DNA of 64,000 nucleotides from Dipylidium caninum (Eukaryota > Platyhelminthes > Cestoda > Cyclophyllidea > Dipylidiidae). The stretch covers positions 293,104-357,103 of the forward strand of contig QEYB01000098.1 of NCBI GenBank assembly GCA_017562135.1. Reading direction: 5' to 3'. The notes under the pieces are model-generated. The model made no database searches and was not told the DNA's origin. It saw nothing but the letters and a program-made list of their open reading frames with translations. Below are positions 35,035 to 48,709 of this stretch, piece by piece (position 1 is the first letter of the stretch; each line of letters begins with the position of its first letter). The translations under genes were made by a program, and so were the position numbers.

Positions 35035-38000
35035 GAAGATATTTTGGCTCACTGGTGTGTTCTGGCGGTGTACTTTTATCTACACGTGTGCTTGACCGTC
35101 GCCTGTGATCACATAAAATTCACTTTTCGCCACAATTGATGATTTGGTGTAGAGACAGTAACCGTTTACGGCCAAACAACAAAATGTACATTTGCCCTTC
35201 GTGCTCGATCATCCGCGGTTTTCGTCGTTCATTCGACCAGTACACAGGAGGCCAGTATTATATTTTTTGTACACAAATATATTAAAACAGCCTTATGGAT
35301 GGAGAGTTCCTAGTTTAGACCCAATTTCACGAATAGATGTGTCTTTGGACCAGACTCCACAGCCGTCTTTATCCTTCCTCCTTACTAACACGGGCCGGTG
35401 GTGTTCCAAACTGCCAGAACCAAATTGTTGTGATCCATACTGACCATTTTTTCATTTGCAGATCCCTCTCCGAAAAGTGCATTAATGTTCCTCAAAGCTT
35501 AAGTTGCATTACAATTTAAATTTGAATTTACACAAGAAAGGTAGTGTAAATCGCTTTTGGCACCTATGTGGATTCGGCGAAGTATAAGATAAAAATGGGA
35601 TACAAATACGGAAAAATCCTCCCAAATTGGCTAGGGCAATATGCGTAAGGTTTATACACAAAAATATCGAGTGTGCGTTGGAATATACCTCCATGAGGCA
35701 TAGTTTAACATGAACTGTAGACAAAAAAAACCTCCCTTGTTTAGGTGCCCACTTAATAGCAACTTTCGACTGCACCGACACAAGTAAAATTGCAAATTGG
35801 AACCTTCTTATGGTGACTGAGAGGTCACACCCAACCTACTCAGAAGTCTTAGGCTACGCAACACACGCAGACTGCAGCCGCTGTGCACAAGGATACAGGA
35901 AAGAAGTCATATTATATGGGAACACTGGCTAAAAGCACATTGGAATGAGTGCGAGACGTAATGTTGGTCCCTACATTGTTCTTCTTGTAAAAAAATTAGG
36001 CATTACAATTTTTAACGAATTTAAAAAATGCTATTAAAACATAGAGTACAACTTACTGCTTTTCTACTGATCCCGATAAACCTAAAATAAGTTAAATTGT
36101 GGCATCGGTATTACTATTTCATTGACGCGAAGCAAGGTTTAACAGTACATTTACCTAATGTCACAAGCGTGACATGTTAACAAATTTTAGGAACTTAAAC
36201 ACAAAAGACGATATCATCATAAATTTCGTCATATTAATAGCACAAGACTGGCAAAGGAGGGTGACTTATGGGAGGAATTTAAGCACTCTTGAAATCATTT
36301 TGGGGTGAGGCATTTTAGGTTTCCTACTAGTCTATCAGACTATCGGTGTAAATATATGGTTGAACAGCCAGGCATTTATAGAACTTAACCTGTCATAGAA
36401 GGATTACACAAAATTGAAATTTTTTTACTAGTGATCATTAAACATTTATCGAGTTGTATACATCAATGCAACGTCTCACAAATTAATTGGTGGGGGCTCT
36501 GTACGACGAGCAGAATGAAAAAGAGAATAATTCTCCTCGAGGAGGGCGCCCACATCCTGCGAATACTGCCTCGCACACATTCCTGTTACTTTATAAAGGC
36601 GTTCGACCTTCTCGGTGACTAACGAATTTACATCTTAATGGTTAAAACGCAACAACCATTCTTCGAAAACCCTGCCAAGTATTCTGATTTCCGGCGAATA
36701 TTTAAAATAACAACCGATTTAAATTGTAATAAGTAAATAACTACAGTTGAGGTGTAAAAGTGGCTTTTGGGCCGAAAAATTGCAATTGACATGTTAGTTC
36801 TGTGAGTAGAGTCGTTTTGCTTCTTATCTCAAATATCGTATTCCCAAAGCAGCATTTGCGTTGGAGCAGAATTTATAAAAATCGAAGAGAAAATGACAGT
36901 TAAAGACCGCTTAAGTCTGTTGCCATTAATTTCAATTTTTGAAGTTGCCTATTCCATTCCTTATTGATGAGTTTAGTCTTCTAAACACACTTCAAAATTA
37001 CGCATCTCGCTTTGGATGTAAATTTTCAGCCTCGCATTATAAGTAAATGTGTTTGAGAAAAACTTCCACTTTTTGTGCGTAGGTGAAGTGCGTATGAGAT
37101 TAGAAACGTCTACTATAGATTTTGCCTGAAGCAAGTACAATTTTTAATTTCTCCTTATTTTGCGTAATCACCTTACAGCGCATGTTATGTTAAATGTTTT
37201 CGAAAAATCTAAAAGTTATAACTGCCACGATTAAAACAGGCGCTTAATTAACTCCATGGTGAATTGCTACAGTTCACCACATGTACCTTTGATTCATGTG
37301 GAAACTGCATGCCTCTCTGATGGGATAGTCTGGACGTTGAAGAAGTGAAGTTTCTGCCTCATGGCAGTTTACCTCATCTCGCCCCTGTAACTCCTAGAGA
37401 TTTCATCATCTCTAAATCATCACCACCTCGGTCTGGAGGCTATTTGTTAATGGTGCAGAAAAGCTTCATTCTAACCTTCGATCATTTTCATAGCGTTTGT
37501 CAGTGGTCATAGTGCAAGCTATCGTGGAAGCCTTGGTCAAAACCACCGAAGCAATTAACGATATATGTGAATCTGTCTTAATGCCTTTAGAGTGCTTTTT
37601 GACTGGTTCGAGCGTGCACCTTGTAAACATCGATCCAATTTCCACTTTCCTCTAATAAGACGCATGTGTGTACACACTGTGTGCCGGAAGTTTCTGCATT
37701 GCATACCCTCCACCAGGATTCCTACGGAGTGGATGCCGAGGGTGTGGTGCGTGGGTTACCCCAGCCACCGTAGCATATCTTCATCAGTCTCCACACGCCA
37801 AAATAACCCCACCTTGGGAGTGCCTCCTAATCTCTTGCTGTTTTTGCACATACCTAGACGCATTGGACGGCGTTATTCAGTATACTTTGAAATCACACTG
37901 GGTTGAAGATACACATACAGAGCACTTTTAAATCCCTTTGCAAATTTCTACACCATTTTGGCATACACTTACCAAATGTTATGAAAGTCTAGATTATACG

Positions 38001-40413
38001 CATATACTTTTGATGAATTTTATTATTTTTGCAATGGTATAAACCTCCGTAGACAAATTTTCCCCTACTCAATTTTTCTGCTTTAGTTTGGAAATATGTT
38101 TTATCACTTGAATCGCTTCTATTTATGATTATGTCTTTCGCAACCACAGCATTTGTCGACATCTTTATGAAATCCACGTCTCTGTCCCAATGCCCTAGCA
38201 GGGATGAAAATTGGTTCGATCAAAGGAAGAAGGCCTTTAAAAAGTCTAATTATTGTGACTATATTCATTAAACACGATGTCAGCATCCTTTTGACAAAAG
38301 TTTGACATGATAGGGATCCTTCTCACGATTTCGTTGCAAGCGGCGGACGTTACCTAAGAATGGACAGATAGTAAAGAAAGGCATGATGGTTGTGTACTCC
38401 GATAGGTGTTGGATTGGTAACTAGGCTTTTATGGGTTTTAAGTAAGAGTGAAGGTACACAATTGTTGTTCAAAAAATAACTTTATTCAATTGGGTACTAT
38501 CTTTTTCTGTGGACGACACTTTGCCATCTTTCAAGCAGTGACACTCTTTCAAATTCGGAGAATTTCTGGTTTCTTCTATCAAAAAACTGTGCCAAATGTT
38601 ATTTTACATCATTAATTTCATTAAAAATGTTGCCATTTAAGGAATTTTGCATAGAACAAAATGAATGACATAGTGAAGGTGCACGGCCAGGACTGCATGG
38701 CGGAGGAGTCATCGAATCTCGACTCGGACCCAACACTTCTAGGCAGGTTACTGAAGATGTGGGGGCTTCGCATTAACAAGGTGGACACCACCCCCACCCG
38801 GTTTACCAATTCTGGCTGCTTTGCTTGAATATTAACTTTCAGTTTGCCGAGTTTAACGCAGACGCTTGACTTGATCATTTGGATGTGTGCCGAAGTTCAA
38901 GATCCTTCCCATTAACGCTGTTCTAATCCATTCACTTTTCGTCGCCACTAATTGGTATTTTCCGAAGTGGATCACTTTAGCTGCGTTTCAGATGAAAACC
39001 TCAGATACGAATGCGTTGCGCCAAATGGATTTCCTTAAGCTGCTGGGGTATTTGAAGATGGCGTTTTCTGACATCGCCAAGCTTTTTCACCTTTTCTTAA
39101 ATGCATGTTTCCATAAGCATCTGAGCTCCCAAGCAATATCAAGCAATGTGCTCTGAAAATCTAAACCGACAATGGCCTTGATGTGGGTCTAATCGGCTTA
39201 ACTGGAGGGTCAGATCGTCAGGCGATTTTCTACGAAAAATCACCAGAACAAAACCTGGCAAGCCAAACTCAACGTTTTCTTTCAGGGTCATATTCTTATA
39301 CATGTCAAAGAATTTCTTCTGTGCTCGAGATGCGTTCTTAACTTTTCGTAAATAATATAATAACATATGTATGAAGTGCACGAGTAATTGTTCTCCCAAT
39401 CCAAATTGGGATAAAAACGAAACCAGAAAATTAAACTGTTCACAAATCGAAAAATACAAGACAAGTACTTTGAACGCGTTAGCAGAACAATGGTGTGTAA
39501 AAACCATGTGTTGACAAAATTTACAAGCAATTAATCGCCAACTCAATTCTAGGGCTGCATTTCAGAGTCCTACCACCGAACTGACCGACATTGCAGGGAG
39601 AATCGATAAACAGCAAACTGCACCTTTTCTTGTGCTTCTGGACTGTAGTTACGAAATACATAATAATCCTGATTAAACAATTTTTTTTAAATATAGCCCA
39701 CACGACAATGACGTCAGAAAACAGGTTTACGCGCGTGTTCCAACGCTTTCGACACAGTTGTTGTAAACTACGGCGAGTGTTATTAACACGCGATATTCAC
39801 ATTGCCATTGGTCAACTAAGGCACACAAGAGAAGTTAGTCCAAAGTTAGGCCAAAAGTACAAGAAATTATGAGGAGAAAAGCTACGAAAATAAATATGAC
39901 CTGTTTTTAAGGTGTTTAGTTAAAATACTTCGGCCATGGTGTGAATGAGCTCGGCAGGTTGGTCAGCGGACATTGTTGGCGTTGATAATCGCTACCTTAC
40001 CCGATTAAAGCGCTCCCATATGTCGAATGAGCAGATGATAAAGGAAGCGGAAATCCTTAAGATATTGGGTGCTCGGCTGCCCTCTGGGTCGAGAATCTTT
40101 CTTCGAAACATCAAATAATACGACGGCATCTTATATCATATCTGTAAATACAGAAAAGGAGAGAATCTATTGAGATAACGCAAACATCCACGCCACGTAC
40201 ACGGAAAGAGCAAACAATATACTGTATCAAAACCCATCCTCAACAATTTTTAATTAAAGGCAATTAAGAATTAACGTGATTTGAGTAGAATCTCACTGCC
40301 AACAAAAATATACTTTTGCTCTGTTTTAAGTTTTAATGCAAATACTACGCAATTCAAATAATGCCATCCACCAGTAATAATTCAACTTGCGCCGTCGCTT
40401 CGTGTATGCTATT
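35035..40413. other. Unique spacer upstream of Hook, no gene recognised
   Basis: AT-rich. Open frames at 37592-37931 (plus), 38660-38830 (plus, 56 codons), 39139-39546 (minus, no ATG start) and 39591-39872 (plus) show no known domain. I could not identify transposon proteins or RNA genes. Confidence 0.4.
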
Positions 40414-43400
40414 ATGACCTTTGAAGTATCGGAGAATTTTGCTTACCTATTCTCATGGGTAGGACGCACAGTTGTTGTATTGCTGGGCTAGGTTAAAGAA
40501 TTTCCGTTTGTGGACTCGGATATAAAACCTGAGGGCTTGTGTGATGGCCTTGTATTGTCTCAGATTCTTAACAACATGTTAGTTTTCCACTCTCTGCTGT
40601 CTCTAATGAATGCCTCTAGCTCTCCTTCCTCTTTCACGCCTTTATGGCGGTCGCGAATTCGACAGGGAGACGTTGTCGGCCAAGCGGATAAAGTATGTCG
40701 GCTTACGACTCATGTCGGGCTAAAACGATTTTCTCTTTATTTATTGAAATTATTTGACTTTTCCTTTCCATACATTTAAAATGTTGTCCTTATTCTGAGT
40801 CTTACTATCCAAAACTTGTATTTTTCCAGTACTTCAACTTGAACCACATCGTTGGGGCAATCTCGCAATTCTTTGAAAACGTAAATCCTCTCACTTTCGA
40901 TATTTCATATTCCAAATATTACATTACGGTTCCTTTTTTTGACCTAGATCATTGGACAACATTTAGCCATCTTCCAATTGCCGAACGTCCGTTTAATTGG
41001 TTAGCGCTTGTTTCCCACCTCTTGTATATACTTTCCTCATTTAAACTATTTTCCGTTAGCCGAATTCAACGATGGAGGGGAGCTTTTTCGTCTTCTACAG
41101 CTGGTCATTTGTTGCGCCGTTAATGGTGAGAAGAAGGAGGAATATATCCAAGCCATTCTCCATATGGAACGTGCAGTTCAACAGGCAATCATGGAGTCTG
41201 TTCAGGAGGTCAGTTTAATGTCTGTCGCCGTGCCCTATTTCGTTAGTAAGTGTTTGAAATAAGCGTTTCTTTTTAATGCTGTACTGACTCTTGCTTACGC
41301 TTTATGTGCTTGTTGCCTGATTGGTTGCACTTACAGGGCTAGTCGCCTTTGTTGCAATTAACATCTTTACCAACGCAGTGTTATACAAATTTCACAGGTG
41401 TGGTATGTTCGCTATAGAAATCTCTTTCAGATTTGATCTTTAGTAGGATATCCTATCCTTATCCTAGGTTATGAGTGAAACTTCACCAAAGGGAGACGAC
41501 TTTTCCCTCCTAAGCAAGGTTAGTAGCGTTTCTCTGAGTTACATCTTGATAAATCTGTTCCGTTGTTGTTGCTTCGCTTGTTAACCTTATTTCCAATATT
41601 GTTTCGTTATTATTCAAAAACGTCAAAATTCTCTTAGAAGTTGTTTAGGTAAATTTTATGGCAAAAAATATGTATTTGATTTCCTTATTTTGTTCACTCT
41701 CCCGAATGGCATTAATGCAATTTCCTCATTGAGTTCGCGAAGTGAGTAATGGCTGTCTGTGGTTTGTAGTATTATTTTATCTTTCTTTCTCGCTTTTCAG
41801 AGTGACCGAGATGATGCCTTCTCCCGCAAATGTCATGAACTGGAAATTAAGGTATTTTTCTTGCTGCATTGTTTCCTTTACCAATCTTTCTCGCAAATCC
41901 AAAATGGGATCTATATTTGCTATTTACATTTTCAGATATTTTCGAATCCGCCTAATGTTTTGAAAAGTAGGCTTTTGGGGCAATCGTGAAGCTGTCTTTC
42001 TCCATATTCGTTTCCTTCTCAATACCTTTTTATCATTTACTACTTTTGTCTATCACCATAGTAGTTTTCAAGTTTTTTACTAAAAAAGTGTCTAGTGCGC
42101 CCAAACAACTAGGCGATCGTCATCGGATTTTCCATCATTGAAATGACGGTTATTATTGATATTTGTTTCACACAAGGTGACGCAATTGGAAACGGAAAAA
42201 ACAGCTATAGAGGCAGATTTGGAGGACGCACTGCACAAAATCGCGCTACTCGAAGGGAATAGGGATGGCGGTAGTAGCAACGGCGCCCGTGGTGGCAGCG
42301 AAGTCGTGGGTTCTGTTGCTACCACACTCCAGATCCATGAACTGCAGGAAAAACTTCGCATTGCGCAAGAGGAGCTCTTTCAATCAGAAGCTGGTTAGAA
42401 TTAGACTAAATGTCTGCCTTATATTTTTCTTTGCGAAATTCATTATTTCGTGCAATTAGATCCGTGACACGTGTACTTTTGTTCCCTTCCGAATAATAAC
42501 TCCCCATAACATTTTTAGAGAACCAAGAGACGAAATTGCGTCTATCGGGAGCTTTGAAGAATATTGAGGAGCTACGTAAAACTGTAAGCTGTTTCCACCG
42601 ATCATTTGAAATGTGTCGATTATGGATTGTTGTAAATCAGGGACAAAATTTCACCACCGTTACCCTTGAAAAATTTCTTTATGACTCCGTAAAGCTTGTA
42701 AGTACAACAAATGCTATAGGCGGTTTTTTGATGGTCCATCAATTAAACTGACCGCCGATGCGAGCCTCACGCAGTAGGCTGTAGAAAAAGGTGCTTTTCA
42801 AACAATATCCTATTTATTGTTTGTCTTTTACCACATATTTAATGGGAATATAAGAGAAAAATGTCTTCTTTCTCGGATCTTTATAGAATGAGACTCTGAT
42901 CCGAGAAGCAGGGACAATAGCTCACATTAAAGACGAGCTGGACATTTCACGGGAGGAGTTACAAGCGGCAAATCAAAAGATCGCAGCGCTGGAGCAGTGG
43001 AAAAAAAGACGGGTTGACGAGACATTAGCGTTGCGTGTGCGTTGTTCCAAATTGGAGGAGGACAACGTGGCGTATTTGCAGGCTTTAGCTGGACTCAAAC
43101 AAGTTAGTTCTTGTCTTCGTTTTGAGACAGTTATCATCAGTTTAGTATCATCTTCATCCGTGTTTTAGGAAAACCGACTAAATTCGAGCCTCCGTGCAAA
43201 TGCCGAAGCTTCCAGGAACCAGTCAGCGGAAGCGAATTCTCGCGTCTCAGAATTAGAGCTGCGAAATTTACAATTAGAAGAGGATTTGAAACATTCACGG
43301 ATGGATCTTCAAGCAAGCCTCCGTGAAAATCAGGTGAGTTTGAAGCTATGATATTGAGTTTCTCCCTCATGGTCATCCAAACTGGTAGAGTTTATACGGT

Positions 43401-46400
43401 CCCACTGTCTATTATGCTCGATGGAGAAATCTGTGCAGAAATTACATTAAGTGGTGAGACTTCAGCATCCCCAAGTTGCTATCATCTGACAGCATAGTTA
43501 TGTGGCCACCACGTTGACGTGTCTTATTAGGAATATTTGTAAAGGGCGATCGTGTCTATATCTTCCAGAGTGAGCCCTTTACCGATGCTTTTAAGGCCCC
43601 ATACCAGTTAGTGCTGGGATGTCATCTGAGGTATAACTGTGATTCTCGTATTTGGTGAGGCGAAGAGGGGGGGCGGCTCTCCTACCTGCACGAGCTATTG
43701 AATTTGTCCTCTCCACAACACTTGAGAGACACTGTTTTGGTGGATGGATTTCGTTGACTCTGGCTAAGTAAATTGAGTTCGAGGATGGACTTCCATTCTA
43801 GTTACTTTTGAGGGAAAGTACCGATGATTCCTGAAAGCTATTTAGACTTATCGGGGACCGGACAAAATGAAAGCTTTCTCTCGCTGAATTTGGTAGTGGG
43901 CTGAACTTGCCATTTAGAAAAGTAGTCCTTTCAGTAAAGAGATGAGGCGACATAGATTTTCAATTACTTTTAAATTAAACTTCTTGTTTTTGGGCGTGAG
44001 GGGTGGGAGATTGTTTTTCGCAAACTGATGAGAGTGGTAAAACAACCAACACACCTAACAGATTTAAGTATCTGGGCCTATATGTTATCATCTTGTTAAT
44101 CCACGGTAATTTTTTTCGTTATAAGTATACGTGGGTACTTACTTCACCACGTGTTGATGTCTAAATCCATGCAACAGTCTCACCATCTAACAAACGATTT
44201 CCCAATTACGCTACTCTGATCGTCCCTGTGCTTATTCTTATAATTGGTCTGCTTCTGGTCCCGCAACCTACTCATAACCACTCGAAAATTTTCAAAGTCG
44301 ACTATAATTTACATTGGATTTCCGATCTTTGTTATTAGTGATAATTGATTATGCTAATATGCATTGCTTTATAAGCATCTGTTTAAGTGGTGAAAAAATT
44401 AGTTTAGCTAATAAATTTCTGCTTTATGGACGCAGGGTAGGGTCGATGTGAACTGATTCCTACTACTCTAACTCCACCTAGACTCTTTTGGAGGAGTTGA
44501 AACGCCTTCGAGACCGCTATGAAAAGGCCTCAACGTCGACCGAATTTGGCAAGCAGTTTTAACTTCGAACTTCATTTCCCACTTAACGCTCATTCAGTTG
44601 ACCGTCTTCTTACTTTGGCAGAAGCAGGTGATTGCCTGGGACATCTTCAGTCATCGCTAAATGAGTCCAGTAAACCGATTGAGCCCAACAGCAAGTAGGT
44701 GCTGCTATTTGTGATAACGGTGTCATACCATTTTTCTTTTTCTATCTACTATATCTTTTGTAGGGACCGGGCGGCGACAAACGACTCAGTTTACGATGTG
44801 GAGCAGCGGTATCGGCGATACTTGGCTAAAGCTTTAGAGGTGAGAAGCAATTATTGAATCGGTGAGAGAAGCGTGGGATTGTATTTATGCAGATTTCCCA
44901 TAAAGTAGAACCCGTATAAGTCGGAACCTTCGCATTGTCAGCATTTTTTCTTACATTCCTCTTTCTACCGGATCTTTTTACCATAACTGAGGAGTAATAT
45001 TGGTTCTAGTCATATTCTTCACCGAATTGATAGACAACTGGTATTATTACTTGTGGTATTATTAGCAAATGGCTGGTTGTTAGGGTGTTTTTGCTAGTGT
45101 CAGTTTATTTTTGCGATAAGTTGTGAAGTTTTAAATATTCATATGAATCACCAAAGTTTAAGTCGTCAGTATTACGAGATAGTTCGATTTTCAGTCCTGT
45201 ATCATGCGCTGGATAGCCGGTATAGTGTTGTACCTTTTCCTCCGACACTTTTTTTGTTTTATCCAATGCAGGTCATTCGGCGCCTTGATCGTCGTGCAGT
45301 CGCGGCGGAAGCTGCGGCGTCCAATCAAAATAGTGATCAGAAGCCGGACTCCGAAATATCTCGATTGCAAGCTTTGCTGGCGGAGAAGGAAAATATTATC
45401 GTCCAGTTAGAAGTAATCTCTTTCCTTTATCAGAATTTCTTTCAAATTTATTGATCGCGGGGTTAAATATGAGGAGGGAGAATGACTGATCTCTGTCGAG
45501 CCATCTTAATAATGGTATTTATCAATGCCATTGTGCCCAAGTAGTACTTCTTTGAGATTAATGTCACTTAATCTAAATTGTTCCTTTCGCTTGGGCGACT
45601 ACTGCTTGTGCTTTCTCCATTTCCTCTGCATGCGCCTTCTCGCGGTACCGGTAACGGATCTTGTGAATTCGTAGGCAGAGTGGTCACATTTCAGGAGACC
45701 GTTACTACTTTACCTATCTAACAGCGTTTTGTAGGATATTTACGCGTTTATCACGTTGTTACACTTGTGTACAGAAAACAGCTTCAAAGAAAGGAGGTTG
45801 TGCGGTGCTGCAGGATTCCATTAGAGTGGTTTGCCTCATATTACCATCTTGTAGAAAGTTGAATTTTTATGAAATTAAACGTCATGTATTTAACGTTCTT
45901 TTATGAAAAGTATCTAATATGCATGTCTTTTTAACCTTATTCGCCTTGCGACTGGAGTCTATCATCCTCAGTAGCGTCGTTTGGATCTATCTACGGCCTC
46001 CGAATTTGGGACACTTTTGTTTACATACGTAAAACAACCCATGTTTAGTACGTTAATGCCCATGACTTAAACAGCAATGTTGTTGTCCACGAGTTTGTCT
46101 GTGAAAAGTAAAAAGCGATGGTGACTTCTACGAGAGACCGAAATACATGCTAACGATGAGCTGAACAGTGGGCCCTACTAGTATGTGCAAGTTTGAGCCA
46201 GAGGTTTAATTCCTTAGACACCCATTGAACAATTGAAAGTATTTATTTTATTGCGACTCTTATTCTTTAACGCCATTCCCTTTGTCCAGCGCCATCACGA
46301 GCAAGTGCGACGACAGCGTGACCTTGAAGACCGCATGGTCCTCACGGCTTGGTACCATTTGGGGATGAGGGTGAACCGTGTGCATACAGAACGTCTATTA

Positions 46401-46523
46401 AACGAGGAGGCGTCGGGAATGAATGATTCATTCGCCGTCTCATTCCTATCGCAGCAGCGTCGGTCGCATCTTCAGTCTTTTAGTCAGGGTTCTATCCAGT
46501 TAAACAGAAAAACACCACCATAA
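40414..46523 (+). CDS. Hook protein (dynein cargo adaptor), complete
   Basis: Hook proteins link cytoplasmic dynein/dynactin to endosomal and other cargo. Seventeen exons join in frame into 611 residues: 40414-40458, 40492-40577, 40620-40692, 40830-40880, 40948-40999, 41060-41208, 41468-41518, 41801-41851, 42177-42393, 42519-42583, 42887-43102, 43169-43333, 44482-44548, 44598-44694, 44764-44839, 45272-45412 and 46290-46523. The N-terminal Hook (CH-like) domain has NFAYLFSWVKEFP, GLCDGLVLSQILN, LFRLLQLVICCAVN and HMERAVQQAIM. A long coiled coil follows. The C-terminal cargo region has EQRYRRYLAKALEVIRRLD, LQALLAEKENIIVQLE and MVLTAWYHLGM. Exon 13 has no in-frame GT donor and needs a GC donor at 44549. 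The protein is shorter than human HOOK1 (728), so a coiled-coil exon may be missed in the 1.15 kb intron 43334-44481. Confidence 0.92.
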
Positions 46524-48709
46524 TTTTCTTTTTGATATTGATTCTTCTACACTTGTATATTTATTCTCTAAGCATTATCACCAATTTCATTTCTTTTCAT
46601 GACGTTCAAGATCATTGTTACCGTCATCATTGTAATCATCTATAGCAATGTGGTAGTTTGAGAATCTATTTAGTGAGTCAACAACCCAGAGATTTTTGAT
46701 GTTTAAAGGTGTTTGGTTGTGGATTCATACTATTTTGGCCTTTGTGGGTCGGCGGTAGTTCGGGGTTAGGACATTAATATATTTGAACGATAATTGGCAA
46801 CTGAGGAGTGAGTGTGGCCCAGTTAAGTCCCAAATGGGTTACTTGGTGTTCTCGTTGGGTGCTTGCTCCTGGTAAAGTTGAGCGACAAAGCAAAATGCTC
46901 ATATCCCCGGGAAAAAACATTGCCATGGGCGCACAAGCCTTAAAGGCCGTTGTGCCTTCAAATCATTTTGGCCAAAATCATGGCTGTCTAAGTTTGCCCG
47001 TTGTTTGAGGTGCGAAAATCGCACCTATTAGCTAGTGGTGCTATGAAACATGACCTGTAGGCACATTGATAAACATTGTGGCTCGGAGGAATGATCAACT
47101 CTTTTCTGTGCCACAAAGTATGAATCATGAGACACTCAAATGCGGTGTGAAATGTCAAATACTAATGAGAAGCATCAGGTGCTCATGGGAAGAAAACGTT
47201 TTCTTTATAGGTACGTGGGAAAATGAGACCACTCTCCAGGAATTTCAGAAATCGATTGGAAATTGCATAATGCCTTTATTGCGGACTACGTTTGTCCGCG
47301 GGATGTAACATTTCCCATTCATACGAATAATTTCTCACGAGCTCAAACCAGCTCAGAAAATCTACCTATCGGCTTGGCAGAGTGGATAGTGTGACTGATC
47401 ATATATATATCGGTTGATAGATCGCGAATGAGAACTCAAATGCGAGTCACTCTTGAGAACAACTCACTGATGTTCGTTCTACAAAGCCAAGGTTAAAGTA
47501 TTTGTCATATAAGATCTGTAGAGGTTCTCGATTTATGTCTAATTGTTTTTAGTCAACTGGAGATCACCGCACTTGACCTTGATGCCGCTTTTGTGTATAA
47601 AGAGGCGATTTCAAGCAGAAGGGATGAGGTATGGCGGTTTTGCTTCTTTGTCTGTCTCTAATCGCTGTGGAGAGTTCTCTTCAACTTGGCGGTAATAGAT
47701 GTATTTTTTGATAATGCTATGAGCATGACTGGGGCATGCAAGCAACGGCTTATATATTTACAAAAATGGGTATTAAACTATTCACTGATATTCTGCTTAT
47801 TAATAGCACGCTCCACTTACAACAAACATGTACATACCTATTTTGTTTGTCCATATCGTTAGATTTAAGCACCGTGTGCTCGCAAATTTCCATCTACAAT
47901 AATTGACTTGAAAGTAAAATCTTTGAACCTGTGTATTGATAAGCTAACATTTTTTTCTCTTTCATGGGTCAACATTTCGTTTGACAAGTTAACGAAACCA
48001 GTTTATTAATGTTGCGAGTTCTATGTTCACTTATCCATAATTTTATTGATACCGCAGATCATAAAATTTAAATCTTAGACGTTAATTGACTCCGTTGTAG
48101 ATTCTCTAAAAGTAGAAGAACGCTCTTGGAATAGTCAGTAAGTTTTAGATTTACCGCGACCCTTACAACCATAATTGCACCAAACCATAATTCTTTTATA
48201 CTTGATGCGCAAGGGTTTTTAGAAAGGACGATGGTTTATCTTGATAATGAAGCGTAATATACAAATTAATCACCGAACATAGAGTTATGTCTTGCCTGTA
48301 TGATGAAGCGACAAATACGATGGATATCCGGTTGAAAAACATGTTAGAAAGCAACATCGATGGGTGTAGCATGTAGCTTATTTATGATGTAATTTTTGTT
48401 AATTATTCACATTTTACTTTTTCTCAGTGGCACATGTGTTCTGCGTCACTTTAGACTGCCGAATATAGAATGTGTGACATCGAAGTTACCATAAAGAGAT
48501 ATTGACTGCACTTCCATGGTGTTTTGGCAAGGTCGGAAGCTATAATATCTATAAGGTTGCTGCTTTGCATTCATTCTACTGTCCCTAACATTTTCACTGA
48601 TTTTGTTTGATGATTTGAGTTGAGCATGACACAAAACACGTCCACTTATTACTTTCATAATGGCGCGTGTAGAGTAATCAGTACATTGTGAAGGAGGAAG
48701 AAGACTCGT
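46524..48709. other. 3' flank of Hook up to the right arm, no gene
   Basis: AT-rich with only short, motif-less frames. At 48,600-48,700 a diverged copy of the 34,300-34,400 sequence (reverse complement) precedes the right-arm boundary. Confidence 0.4.

Noticed and set aside
39139..39546. 135-codon minus-strand frame in the spacer
   Set aside because: Starts without ATG, has no recognisable domain and lies in AT-rich sequence; probably chance.
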